The notes below the pieces were generated by a model that ran no database searches, had not been told where the DNA came from, and was given only the letters and a program-made list of their open reading frames with translations. Shown piece after piece: positions 8,318 through 15,224 of a DNA stretch of 23,974 bases. Each line of letters starts with the position of its first letter. Positions within the stretch are counted from its first letter, which is position 1. A program made the translations under genes and the position numbers. The DNA lies in the NCBI GenBank assembly GCA_938046775.1, contig CALIXB010000020.1, forward strand, positions 1 through 23,974, written 5' to 3'. The stretch comes from an uncultured Candidatus Saccharibacteria bacterium (GTDB lineage Bacteria; Patescibacteriota; Saccharimonadia; Saccharimonadales; Saccharimonadaceae).

Positions 8318-9232
8318 ATGTTACAGTATCTTCGCTCGTCAAGTAACGACTCGGTGATTAGTACGCAAGAAAAATTGCGTGCAGGTTCTTGGGTGCGCTG
8401 TGAGCGTCCGAGCGAGGAGGAGGTGGCACAGCTATTGACGTTAGGCCTGGACGAGGACTTAATTAGTGATGCGCTTGATCCACACGAGGTGCCACGTATT
8501 GAATTTGATAACGACTGGACGTATCTAATTGCCCGGCTACCAGATACAGATGATGATTTTAATGATTTTACCACGCCAATATTATTTTGTCTGAATAAAG
8601 ATTATCTTGTGACATTATCGCGGGATAGCTTGGGGCGTTTATGGCAGCCATTTATTGATAAGACGCGAATTAGAACTGATCGGCAAATTGAGCTTCTGGT
8701 TACTATGGTTGAGGCAATTTCAACTCAATACCAGAGGCGGGTGGCAACGATTAACCGTCAAATGCGTGCTGCTACGGATAATATTCATACATTGAGAGTT
8801 AATGATATTGCGACGTTGGCTGAATACGAACGCAAATTGAACGATTATTTAGATGCCCTCATTCCGATGAACTGGGCAATTGAGCGCCTTTTGGCAACCC
8901 AAAAACTGCGCCTGAAGGAAGATGATAAGGAAGACGTTGAAGATATTTCGATTGATTTAGAGCAGGTAATTGCGCGATGTAAAAGTTTATTGAGGACTAT
9001 TACAAATGTCCGCGATAGTTACCGGGCAGTGATGGACACGCGGCTTAATGAGACGATTCGTCTTCTAACAGTAATTACGGTAGCTTTGACTATTCCAATG
9101 ATGATTGCTGGCTTATACGGTATGAACGTACCAGTTCCGGGAGCCGATAATCCAGTGATGTTTTGGATTATTGCCGCAATTAGCATGGCTCTGGCTGTTG
9201 TTGTGGGATATTATTTCTTAAGGCGTAGGTAG
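8318..9232 (+). CDS. corA: CorA-type Mg2+ channel, paralogue 1
   Basis: Pentameric divalent-cation channel of the CorA family, moving Mg2+ (possibly Co2+/Ni2+) inward. 304 residues from ATG 8318: an N-terminal cytoplasmic alpha/beta domain, a long helical region (about 120-235), then two C-terminal TM helices with the signature YGMN at 267-270 at the mouth of the pore and a basic tail (FLRRR). I reject the longer reading from the GTG at 8282: those codons lie over the terminator and the -10 hexamer, and the family N-terminus begins near MLQYL. Ends in TAG. Tandem with a second paralogue 59 bases downstream that has its own promoter. Confidence 0.93.
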   Translation: MLQYLRSSSNDSVISTQEKLRAGSWVRCERPSEEEVAQLLTLGLDEDLISDALDPHEVPRIEFDNDWTYLIARLPDTDDDFNDFTTPILFCLNKDYLVTLSRDSLGRLWQPFIDKTRIRTDRQIELLVTMVEAISTQYQRRVATINRQMRAATDNIHTLRVNDIATLAEYERKLNDYLDALIPMNWAIERLLATQKLRLKEDDKEDVEDISIDLEQVIARCKSLLRTITNVRDSYRAVMDTRLNETIRLLTVITVALTIPMMIAGLYGMNVPVPGADNPVMFWIIAAISMALAVVVGYYFLRRR

Positions 9233-9256
9233 CGCGAGCGTCACCTCGAATCTAAA

Positions 9257-9285
9257 TTGCTAATATAGCTTATGTATATTATAAT
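9257..9285 (+). promoter_or_regulatory. Promoter of second corA-like gene, leaderless type
   Basis: TTGCTA (9257-9262), 17-base spacer, perfect TATAAT (9280-9285). The ATG at 9292 begins 7 bases past the hexamer, where transcription itself should start. Confidence 0.72.
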
Positions 9286-9291
9286 TTTTTC

Positions 9292-10212
9292 ATGGTGGTG
9301 GGTTATTTTGAGCGCAGATCACTGACCGAGAAGCTGACGCAAGTTAATCGAATGCATAAAAATGGCTGGATTCACTTGGGCGGCAGTTTTGATGCTGTTC
9401 GTGTATCTAAGGCTTTATCACTGTCTACGAATGTAGTGCGTGATGTGCTTGATATTCATGAACTTCCTCGAGCAGAATTCTCTGATGGTGTTGAATATGT
9501 CTTTACGCGCATGCCGTTTGGGAGAACTGATTCTGGCAAAACGGTGCCATTTTTAATTGCGATTTCGGGCGGTCATTATATTACAATATCGCCGTATGCT
9601 AAATTCTCGCCTCTAGAAATTAGTGATTATTTATTCGGTACCACTGAGCGGCCAGCGGGAATTTTTGCTGCAAATCTAGCCTATATTATTGCCCAATATG
9701 AACAACGTGTGCATTTGTTAACGGAGAAGATTACTGATGCTCGGCGGCGCCTAAGTCGTCGTGAAGTGGAAAATGCTGATTTTATTAAATTTGTAGCAAT
9801 TGAAGATACACTTAATGAGTATCAAAGTAGTCTGGAGGGAATATCTCGTGTTATTGCGCAGCTGATGGAGAATCGCCGTCATTTGTTTAAAACACGAGAT
9901 TTAGAAGCGCTGGCGGATATTGATTTACATATCAAGCAGATTTTAGTAGCAATTAGCTCCAGCGCACACACCATATCCAGTATTCAAAATGCCTATTCAA
10001 CCGTGGCTAATAATACTTTGAATCAGCGGATGAAAGTTTTAACAGCCATTACCATACTGCTAGCAATTCCGAATGTCTTTTACGGCATGTATGGAATGAA
10101 TATTGCCTTGCCGTTTCAGGGGGAGCCTTGGGCATATCCAGTAATTACCAGTTTTACAGTGTTGTTGATTTTACTTGTTATGGTTATTGCCAAGCGAATT
10201 CGCTTATTCTAA
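9292..10212 (+). CDS. corA: CorA-type Mg2+ channel, paralogue 2
   Basis: 306 residues with the same architecture as its neighbour: cytoplasmic N-terminal domain, long helical stalk, then two TM helices with YGMN at 267-270, the same positions as in paralogue 1. The N-terminal domains have clearly diverged, so this is an old duplication or two separate acquisitions rather than a recent copy. The post-GMN loop also differs (NIALPFQGEP here, NVPVPGADNP in paralogue 1); this loop lies at the channel entrance and could change selectivity. Start ATG 9292 is fixed by the -10 six bases upstream. Ends in TAA. Confidence 0.93.
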   Translation: MVVGYFERRSLTEKLTQVNRMHKNGWIHLGGSFDAVRVSKALSLSTNVVRDVLDIHELPRAEFSDGVEYVFTRMPFGRTDSGKTVPFLIAISGGHYITISPYAKFSPLEISDYLFGTTERPAGIFAANLAYIIAQYEQRVHLLTEKITDARRRLSRREVENADFIKFVAIEDTLNEYQSSLEGISRVIAQLMENRRHLFKTRDLEALADIDLHIKQILVAISSSAHTISSIQNAYSTVANNTLNQRMKVLTAITILLAIPNVFYGMYGMNIALPFQGEPWAYPVITSFTVLLILLVMVIAKRIRLF

Positions 10213-10375
10213 TATATAAATAAGTAGGCATTTTAAAATGTTTTTGCTTGACGTACCAATAGACGTTTGGTACCATTGTTGATGTGTCTCGCGCCGAAGC
10301 ATTAAATTGCTGATATATAAGTGATAAAGGTCGAAGCGCGTGGGGCTGCACATAATAATAAGGAGTGCAAAACAC
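10213..10375 (+). other. Non-coding spacer with promoter-like and dyad elements
   Basis: Contains a perfect AT-rich palindrome CATTTTAAAATG (10229-10240) followed by five T residues, perhaps a weak end for corA; a -35 TTGACG (10248-10253) with a poor TACCAT (10271-10276) at 17 bases; a perfect 7-base inverted repeat GTACCAA/TTGGTAC (10253-10259, 10267-10273) filling that spacer; and a short hairpin TGCAC/GTGCA (10347-10351, 10365-10369) whose loop holds AAGGA before the small ORF at 10376. No known RNA family recognised. Confidence 0.45.
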
Positions 10376-10468
10376 ATGCCAATAGCAATCAAGTTTGTGC
10401 CATCTCGGCGCAAAAAGATCGCGGTGGATGTGGTGCCTGCCGAATGGCAAACATACATAGCACAATAA
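10376..10468 (+). CDS. Possible 30-residue small protein
   Basis: Short ORF with a usable start: ATG 10376 preceded by AAGGAG (10360-10365) at 10 bases, ending in TAA. It has a basic core (PSRRKK at 9-14) followed by a short hydrophobic/acidic tail (VDVVPAEW). No signal peptide or TM. It is followed 43 bases later by a strong terminator, so a transcript from the promoter-like element near 10248 would be about 265 bases. The ribosome site lies in the loop of a small hairpin. It may be a real small protein, a leader peptide, or chance within a non-coding RNA; I do not recognise it. Confidence 0.35.
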   Translation: MPIAIKFVPSRRKKIAVDVVPAEWQTYIAQ

Positions 10469-10511
10469 AAAGTGCAGTCGCTCTCATAATAGAATAGGGA
10501 CGACTATAAAT

Positions 10512-10547
10512 AAATCCCGCTCCAAGGCACCGGAGCGGGATTTTGGT
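10512..10547. terminator. Strong terminator, usable on both strands
   Basis: Perfect 12-base arms AAATCCCGCTCC (10512-10523) and GGAGCGGGATTT (10532-10543), 8-base loop, T run on the plus strand and A-rich flank giving T residues on the minus strand. It closes the small-ORF unit (+) and the thioredoxin-like gene (-), whose stop is at 10565. Confidence 0.9.
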
Positions 10548-10564
10548 TTTTCATCAAATAATAT

Positions 10565-11257
10565 TTAATCTTTTATTTCTACGCCAGCCTTTTTAAGTGC
10601 TTCTTTTACTGACGATTCAATTGAGCCTGAGCTATCCATTTCAGTATTTTTTCCATTGACATAGAAGGTTGGAGTGGCGGCAACACCATGTTTGCGCCCC
10701 AATGCCATATCAAAGTCAATCTTATTCTTAACCTTGTTGCCGGCAACATCGATTTTATACTGATCAATGTTGAGGTTTAGTTTTTCAGCATATGACCTAA
10801 ATATCGTGTCGCGCTCTGTGGCACTGGCATTCTTCCAGGCGTCTTGACTAGAATATAAGAGATTATTCATCTCCCAGAATTTTCCTTGCAGTCCAGCGGC
10901 TTCAGCGACGGCTGCGGCAGCGCGTGCATTTGGGTGTGAGCCAGCAATTGGGAAATTGCGGAAGATAAGCCTTACATTATCCTTGTATTTTTTTGCAATT
11001 TCTTCAGTTTTTGGTGCAGCAGCGCTACAGCCAGGACATTGATAGTCCGCGTACTCAACAATAGTCACCTTAGCGTTCTTACTGCCAATTTCATGGTCGG
11101 CAATGTTGCCGTTTCGGGACTCTGCGGCTATTGCTGTGTTCAACTGATCGTTTGTGATATCGCTCACATTGAGTCGATTTTGTGTTGAAATATAAATCAT
11201 TCCGCCAACAATTGCTATTACAATAATTGAGAAAATTATCCAGCTTTTCTTGTTCAT
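10565..11257 (-). CDS. Membrane-anchored DsbA-family thiol oxidoreductase
   Basis: 230 residues. An N-terminal TM anchor (about 6-24) with the catalytic domain outside; the active site is CPGC (Cys74, Cys77) after VEYADYQ, with cis-proline motif ATPTFYVNG near 191-199. This is the single-anchor DsbA/BdbD-like (Thioredoxin_4) type that makes disulfides in exported proteins. No DsbB or VKOR partner is in the window. Likely clients nearby are the exported proteins at 17528 and 21681, each with two outward cysteines. It has a clear GGAGGT 3 bases before the ATG and an extended -10, TGCTATACT (plus-strand 11280-11288). Ends in TAA. Confidence 0.92.
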   Translation of the reverse strand: MNKKSWIIFSIIVIAIVGGMIYISTQNRLNVSDITNDQLNTAIAAESRNGNIADHEIGSKNAKVTIVEYADYQCPGCSAAAPKTEEIAKKYKDNVRLIFRNFPIAGSHPNARAAAAVAEAAGLQGKFWEMNNLLYSSQDAWKNASATERDTIFRSYAEKLNLNIDQYKIDVAGNKVKNKIDFDMALGRKHGVAATPTFYVNGKNTEMDSSGSIESSVKEALKKAGVEIKD

Positions 11258-11279
11258 TTTACCTCCGTTTACTCTAGCA

Positions 11280-11304
11280 AGTATAGCACGAAATACGGTA
11301 CAAT
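11280..11304. promoter_or_regulatory. Divergent promoters, thioredoxin (-) and CBS protein (+)
   Basis: Minus strand: extended -10 TGCTATACT (plus 11280-11288) serving the DsbA-like gene, with a short leader carrying GGAGGT. Plus strand: TACAAT (11299-11304), 6 bases before ATG 11311, with no ribosome site. Both start codons fall within 53 bases, so the two polymerases would compete. Confidence 0.6.
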
Positions 11305-11310
11305 AAAACT

Positions 11311-12318
11311 ATGATGATAATGCTAATTATTGGATATTTAGCTGTTTTAGCGGCGTTGTTGATTGTGCTGGGAATCCGACCAAATGCGCCGTCGCATAGT
11401 CAATTTGAATTGCAACGTCGAAGTAAAAAGGGTGATAAAAAGGCCGATATTTATTTGCGCCAGCAAAAATTCTTATACGATATAATTTCTTTGCAACGAG
11501 TACTGGCGTCTTTACTGCTGGTTATTTTAACAGTTATTAGTGTCAATTTATTTCACTGGACAATTGGACTCGTGTCATCAATGATAATTGCTCTTGAAAT
11601 CGGTGCGGTGGCACGGATCCGTTTGTGGCAAAAATATTCACAGCAGTTATATGAAAAATATGAATCACAAATCTTAGTGATTATTGAACGTCATCAATTA
11701 TTGTTTTCGCTAATTCGTTCGGTTCCGCCAATGGTAAATAATAGCCCTGTAGTTGAGTCGAAGGACGATCTATTGGAGATAGTTGCTCGGTCGAGTAGAG
11801 TTTTCTCTGCTAACGAAAAGAAGCTGATTAATAGTGGGCTAAAATTTAACGATATGAGAGTTGAGAGTGTGATGACGCCACGAAGTATGATCGAGGCGGT
11901 GTCGGTGGATGAGTTTCTTGGGCCATTAGTCTTAGACGATCTTCATAAAAAAGACCATAGCCGGTTTCCGGTTATCCAAGGTGATATTGATCATATAGTT
12001 GGCATGTTAAGGATTCAAGATTTGTTAACCATTGACTGCAAGTCAAAATCTCATCGTGCAGAAAAAGTTATGAGTAGAGATATTTACTATATAGATAAAG
12101 ATCAGACTCTATCGTACGCTTTGGCTGCATTCTTAAAAACTCAGCATCATCTTTTTATTGTTATTAATGAGCTCCGAGAAACGGTGGGTTTACTGAGTTT
12201 GGGTGATGTTATGGAGGAATTGCTGGGTCGTAAGATAGATAATGAATTTGACTCTGATGAAGAACTCCGTAAGGTTATTGAGCATAAAAATCGCAACACT
12301 GACGACTTAAAGAGCTAA
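11311..12318 (+). CDS. CNNM/CorC-like membrane protein with CBS pair
   Basis: 335 residues. An N-terminal TM segment (about 3-22), a further hydrophobic pair (about 58-105), then a CBS-domain pair introduced by VESVMTPRSM (near 185-194), the hallmark of CNNM/CorC/HlyC-type proteins, with the second CBS near 250-305. These proteins are linked to Mg2+/Co2+ export or homeostasis. The membrane part is short and poorly conserved compared with a full CNNM (DUF21) domain of about 180 residues, and I see no CorC_HlyC C-terminal domain, so transport is doubtful and a regulatory or partner role is possible. Start ATG 11311 is set by TACAAT six bases upstream. The last 4 bases overlap the convergent nuclease gene. 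Confidence 0.8.
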   Translation: MMIMLIIGYLAVLAALLIVLGIRPNAPSHSQFELQRRSKKGDKKADIYLRQQKFLYDIISLQRVLASLLLVILTVISVNLFHWTIGLVSSMIIALEIGAVARIRLWQKYSQQLYEKYESQILVIIERHQLLFSLIRSVPPMVNNSPVVESKDDLLEIVARSSRVFSANEKKLINSGLKFNDMRVESVMTPRSMIEAVSVDEFLGPLVLDDLHKKDHSRFPVIQGDIDHIVGMLRIQDLLTIDCKSKSHRAEKVMSRDIYYIDKDQTLSYALAAFLKTQHHLFIVINELRETVGLLSLGDVMEELLGRKIDNEFDSDEELRKVIEHKNRNTDDLKS

Positions 12319-13115
12319 GAGTCTATTTTTTGCATGTAATGGCATTCAGGGTAATTGGAGCATCCGTAAAATGGCGAACGATCTTTTTTGCTATGTCTTA
12401 TCACCAGATGACCGCCGCGACAGCGTGGGCATGGTTTAATTTTTTGAGATATGTCTGATACATCAGGAATTGGTATTACGACACCTTTATCTTCAAGGGC
12501 GCGGATGATGGTAAGTAGTCCCGTGTTATCAATAAGTCGTATTCTGTTGCCATTGGTAGAATATTTCACAAATTTTCGTGCATCTGAGGAGAAGATGTTT
12601 GTAGTGACAAAGAATGCTTCACCTCCATGTAAATGATCAACAACTGCGCCATAAAAATCACGCATTTCGGATACTTTAACAATTTTTTCTATATATTTTT
12701 TACATTGGACATAGCTCTGGACGCCGTTTTTGTATAATACAATGTCTATGCCACCGTCACGTTTATACAGAGTGGTTGTAGCCGAATAGCCAAAGTGCTC
12801 AAATAATTGGGCGATGTATTTCTCGAAATCATATGGCGACATGGAGCGAATTTTAGTGAGTAGCTCGTGGTCGCTGAGCGGCGTGACTTTAGGTGTGTCC
12901 TCCGCAGTGGACTTCTTGGTTAGCCGCATTTTTTCTGATATATCATTAGTAAATGGCTTAATATCTGCCGTGACTGTCTTTTTCTGACTTAATTCTTCTA
13001 GCTCACGAGAGGCTGTGAGATATAATTTTCTATAATGAAAAATCACAATGGGACTGGCGATAATCCATGTAATTGAACAAAAGATGACTACAGTGCCCAC
13101 CGTATAGCTATCCAT
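12315..13115 (-). CDS. Membrane-anchored Mrr-type nuclease with topoisomerase zinc finger
   Basis: 266 residues. An N-terminal TM (about 5-27), a charged linker (30-85), then a Mrr_cat-type PD-(D/E)xK nuclease domain: FEKYIAQLF (Glu98), RDGGIDIVL (Asp120, Asp124), VQCKKY (Gln137, Lys139) and a distal FFVTTNIFSSDAR. The C-terminus is a zf-C4_Topoisom finger, CPRC (Cys229, Cys232) with Cys252 and Cys258. Mrr enzymes cut modified foreign DNA; anchored at the membrane with a DNA-binding finger, this one could act on incoming or imported DNA. I start at ATG 13115, not further upstream: TATAAT on the minus strand lies 6 bases before it, preceded by TGC. An upstream extension would read through the divergent promoter and into aspS. 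Ends in TAG, overlapping the previous gene by 4 bases. Confidence 0.88.
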   Translation of the reverse strand: MDSYTVGTVVIFCSITWIIASPIVIFHYRKLYLTASRELEELSQKKTVTADIKPFTNDISEKMRLTKKSTAEDTPKVTPLSDHELLTKIRSMSPYDFEKYIAQLFEHFGYSATTTLYKRDGGIDIVLYKNGVQSYVQCKKYIEKIVKVSEMRDFYGAVVDHLHGGEAFFVTTNIFSSDARKFVKYSTNGNRIRLIDNTGLLTIIRALEDKGVVIPIPDVSDISQKIKPCPRCRGGHLVIRHSKKDRSPFYGCSNYPECHYMQKIDS

Positions 13116-13121
13116 GTAGTG

Positions 13122-13158
13122 ATTATAGCATAAAACTGTCGCTGCTGTGTGATATAAT
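13122..13158. promoter_or_regulatory. Divergent leaderless promoters, nuclease (-) and aspS (+)
   Basis: Minus strand: TGCTATAAT (plus-strand 13122-13130), hexamer 6 bases before the ATG at 13115. Plus strand: TGATATAAT (13150-13158), hexamer 8 bases before ATG 13167. Both are perfect -10 hexamers with an extended TGn and no good -35; the start codons are 51 bases apart. Confidence 0.78.
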
Positions 13159-13166
13159 AAACAGAT

Positions 13167-14945
13167 ATGAAACAGAGGACTTTTGCAATTGATACACCAA
13201 CGAAAGTTGGGGAAATGATGACAGTGGCTGGCTGGGTGCATTCCCGGCGCGATCACGGCGGGCTGATTTTTATTGACTTACGCGACCATACTGGGTTGGT
13301 GCAGTTGGTGATTAATCCTGAGCAGGCGGAGGCATTTCATTTGGCGGAAAGCCTGCGCGACGAGTTTGTGATTCGTACCAGTGGTGTGGTGACGGAGCGC
13401 GGCGAGGGCCTGAAGAATCCAAATATCGCCAGCGGTAATGTGGAAATTGTAGTGGAAAACCTGGAAATTTTAAACCGTGCTGAAACCTTGCCGATCCAAC
13501 CGTTTGCTGAGGAAAACCAGGCGGGCGAGGACTTGCGTTTTAAATATCGTTACCTTGACCTGCGCCGTCCAAGGATGCAGCAGATGCTGAAGAAGCGTGC
13601 TGAAATGTACCGACGGATGCATCAGTACATGGATGACCGTGACTTTATTGAGATTCAGACGCCGATTTTGGCAAATTCTAGCCCCGAGGGCGCACGCGAT
13701 TTTCTGATCCCAAGTCGTTTGCAGGAAAATAAGTTTTACGCGCTGCCGCAAGCACCGCAGCAGTTCAAGCAATTGCTGATGGTTGGCGGCGTGCCACGGT
13801 ATTACCAGCTGGCGGCGTGTTTTCGCGATGAAGATCCGCGGGCTGATCGATTGTACGGTGAGTTTTATCAGCTGGATCTCGAGATGAGCTTTGTTGAGGA
13901 CGGTGAGGAAGTCCGCCAGGAAGTCGAACCGTTGATGCGGCAGCTGGCGACTGAGTTTGCGGGCAAAAAATTGCTGGATTTGAGCGATCTCGCGGTCTGT
14001 GACGGCAGTCCAATTCCGCGCATTTCCTACCGCGACGCCATGGAGACCTATGGCTCGGATAAGCCAGATTTGCGCTTTGGCATGGAGCTGATTGAGCTGA
14101 CTGACGTGTTTGCTAATACCGAATTTGGCGTGTTTAAAAACGCTGATTGCATCAAGGCAGTTTGCGTCAAAAATGGCGCTAGCCTCAGCCGTAAGCAAAT
14201 CGATCAGTTTACTGACATTGCCAAGAGCGAAGGGGCTGGCGGTTTAGCCTACATCACCTACCAAGATGGTGAGGCAAAATCGCCAATCGCCAAGTTCTTG
14301 AGCGAAGCAGAACTGTCTTCAATCCAACAAAAAACTGGCGCAGTTGATAGCGACGCAGTTTTCTTTGGTGCCGATGCTCGCCCAGTTGTCAACGCCGTGC
14401 TTGGTCGCTTGCGAAACGAATTTGCCGCCCACTTCAACCTGAAAAAATCGGATGAGGTAGCCTTGGCTTGGATCATCGATTTTCCGTTCTATGAATGGGA
14501 TGACCACGGCAAGAAGCTTGATTTTGGCCACAACCCATTTGGCATGCCAAAGGGCGGCCTACAGGCGCTGGAGTCGGCGACGACTGACGCTGAAAAATTA
14601 ACTATCGTGGCCGATCAATTCGACATGGTAATGAACGGCTACGAAATCTGCTCCGGCGGTGTACGCAACCACAACCCGGCGGTGCTATACAAAGTGTTTG
14701 ATCTGCTCGGCTTTAGCGAAAGCTACGTCGAAGAAAAATTTGGCGCCATGCTAAACGCCTTCAAATACGGTGCGCCGCCACACGCTGGTTGTGCCTTTGG
14801 TGTTGACCGCATTCTCATGGAACTCATCGACGAAACGAACGTCCGCGAAACCTTGGCCTTTCCAAAGAACGGCTCGGGCGTCGATGTGATGATGGATTCA
14901 CCGTCAATGGTTGATTCAGTGCAGCTGCGAGAATTAGGACTATAA
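13167..14945 (+). CDS. aspS: Aspartyl-tRNA synthetase, bacterial type
   Basis: 592 residues, bacterial length including the GAD insertion. Order: OB-fold anticodon-binding domain (about 15-105, GWVHSRRDHGG), class II catalytic core with QFKQLLMVGG, motif 2 CFRDEDPRADR, GAD insertion (about 290-410), and motif 3 CAFGVDRILMEL near the C-terminus. The His30 in RRDHGG matches the residue I recall as typical of non-discriminating AspRS, which also charges tRNA-Asn and relies on GatCAB; this is inference. The loop after motif 2 reads LYGEFYQLD where most bacterial enzymes have a QPEFTQ-like sequence, and LPQAPQ replaces the usual LPQSPQ. Start set by a -10 eight bases upstream. Ends in TAA. Confidence 0.97.
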   Translation: MKQRTFAIDTPTKVGEMMTVAGWVHSRRDHGGLIFIDLRDHTGLVQLVINPEQAEAFHLAESLRDEFVIRTSGVVTERGEGLKNPNIASGNVEIVVENLEILNRAETLPIQPFAEENQAGEDLRFKYRYLDLRRPRMQQMLKKRAEMYRRMHQYMDDRDFIEIQTPILANSSPEGARDFLIPSRLQENKFYALPQAPQQFKQLLMVGGVPRYYQLAACFRDEDPRADRLYGEFYQLDLEMSFVEDGEEVRQEVEPLMRQLATEFAGKKLLDLSDLAVCDGSPIPRISYRDAMETYGSDKPDLRFGMELIELTDVFANTEFGVFKNADCIKAVCVKNGASLSRKQIDQFTDIAKSEGAGGLAYITYQDGEAKSPIAKFLSEAELSSIQQKTGAVDSDAVFFGADARPVVNAVLGRLRNEFAAHFNLKKSDEVALAWIIDFPFYEWDDHGKKLDFGHNPFGMPKGGLQALESATTDAEKLTIVADQFDMVMNGYEICSGGVRNHNPAVLYKVFDLLGFSESYVEEKFGAMLNAFKYGAPPHAGCAFGVDRILMELIDETNVRETLAFPKNGSGVDVMMDSPSMVDSVQLRELGL

Positions 14946-14951
14946 GATACA

Positions 14952-14975
14952 TCACGACAGAAAAGACTGCCGTGA
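14952..14975. terminator. Hairpin after aspS, weak terminator candidate
   Basis: TCACGACAG (14952-14960) and CTGCCGTGA (14967-14975) pair over eight positions with one A-C mismatch around a 6-base loop, 6 bases after the aspS stop. No T run follows, so intrinsic termination is uncertain. Confidence 0.35.
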
Positions 14976-14997
14976 GTATTCTATGGTGACGAGTGAG

Positions 14998-15174
14998 TTA
15001 TTTTTGCCGCTTTTTCTGGCTGATAAATTGTGCAATAAGACCAATAATAACAACCAGAATTGCAACGTAAAGTAATCCATTAATCAACCAGGCGGCAAGG
15101 CGAAAAACATTGCTCAATACCCAAGCGATGATGACCAGGACTGCGATACTGTAAATTAATTTAGGAAAAGACAT
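14998..15174 (-). CDS. Small hydrophobic membrane protein
   Basis: 58 residues, almost entirely two adjacent hydrophobic helices (about 5-26 and 28-51) with a basic tail (QKKRQK). It resembles, in size and composition, small Lmo0937-like membrane proteins, but I see no diagnostic motif. I use ATG 15174; an in-frame GTG two codons earlier is less likely because an extended -10, TGATACAAT (minus strand, plus 15181-15189), ends 6 bases before the ATG. Same strand as the glucanase gene upstream, with its own promoter. Ends in TAA. Confidence 0.65.
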   Translation of the reverse strand: MSFPKLIYSIAVLVIIAWVLSNVFRLAAWLINGLLYVAILVVIIGLIAQFISQKKRQK

Positions 15175-15180
15175 ATACAC

Positions 15181-15189
15181 ATTGTATCA
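15181..15189 (-). promoter_or_regulatory. Leaderless promoter of small membrane protein
   Basis: Minus-strand TGATACAAT; the hexamer TACAAT (plus 15181-15186) is 6 bases from the ATG. No -35 or ribosome site is seen. Confidence 0.6.
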
Positions 15190-15224
15190 TTTACCATTGT
15201 TACTGTCTATTGAATCATCTACCG

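Noticed and set aside
10184..10465. Minus-strand open frames of 84 and 93 codons across the corA-thioredoxin spacer
   Set aside because: No ribosome site or well-placed -10, Cys/His-rich composition, and overlap with corA codons. A hydrophobic stretch (about 30 residues in) is the only hint of a real protein.
10213..10547. tmRNA, SRP RNA, RNase P RNA or 6S RNA in the 352-base spacer
   Set aside because: None of their conserved cores (for example the tmRNA tag end or the SRP GGUCAGG-type loop) is present.
13470..14198. 242-codon open frame antisense to aspS
   Set aside because: Fully inside a well-supported gene; no ribosome site or promoter and a low-complexity His/Arg/Leu composition typical of antisense frames.
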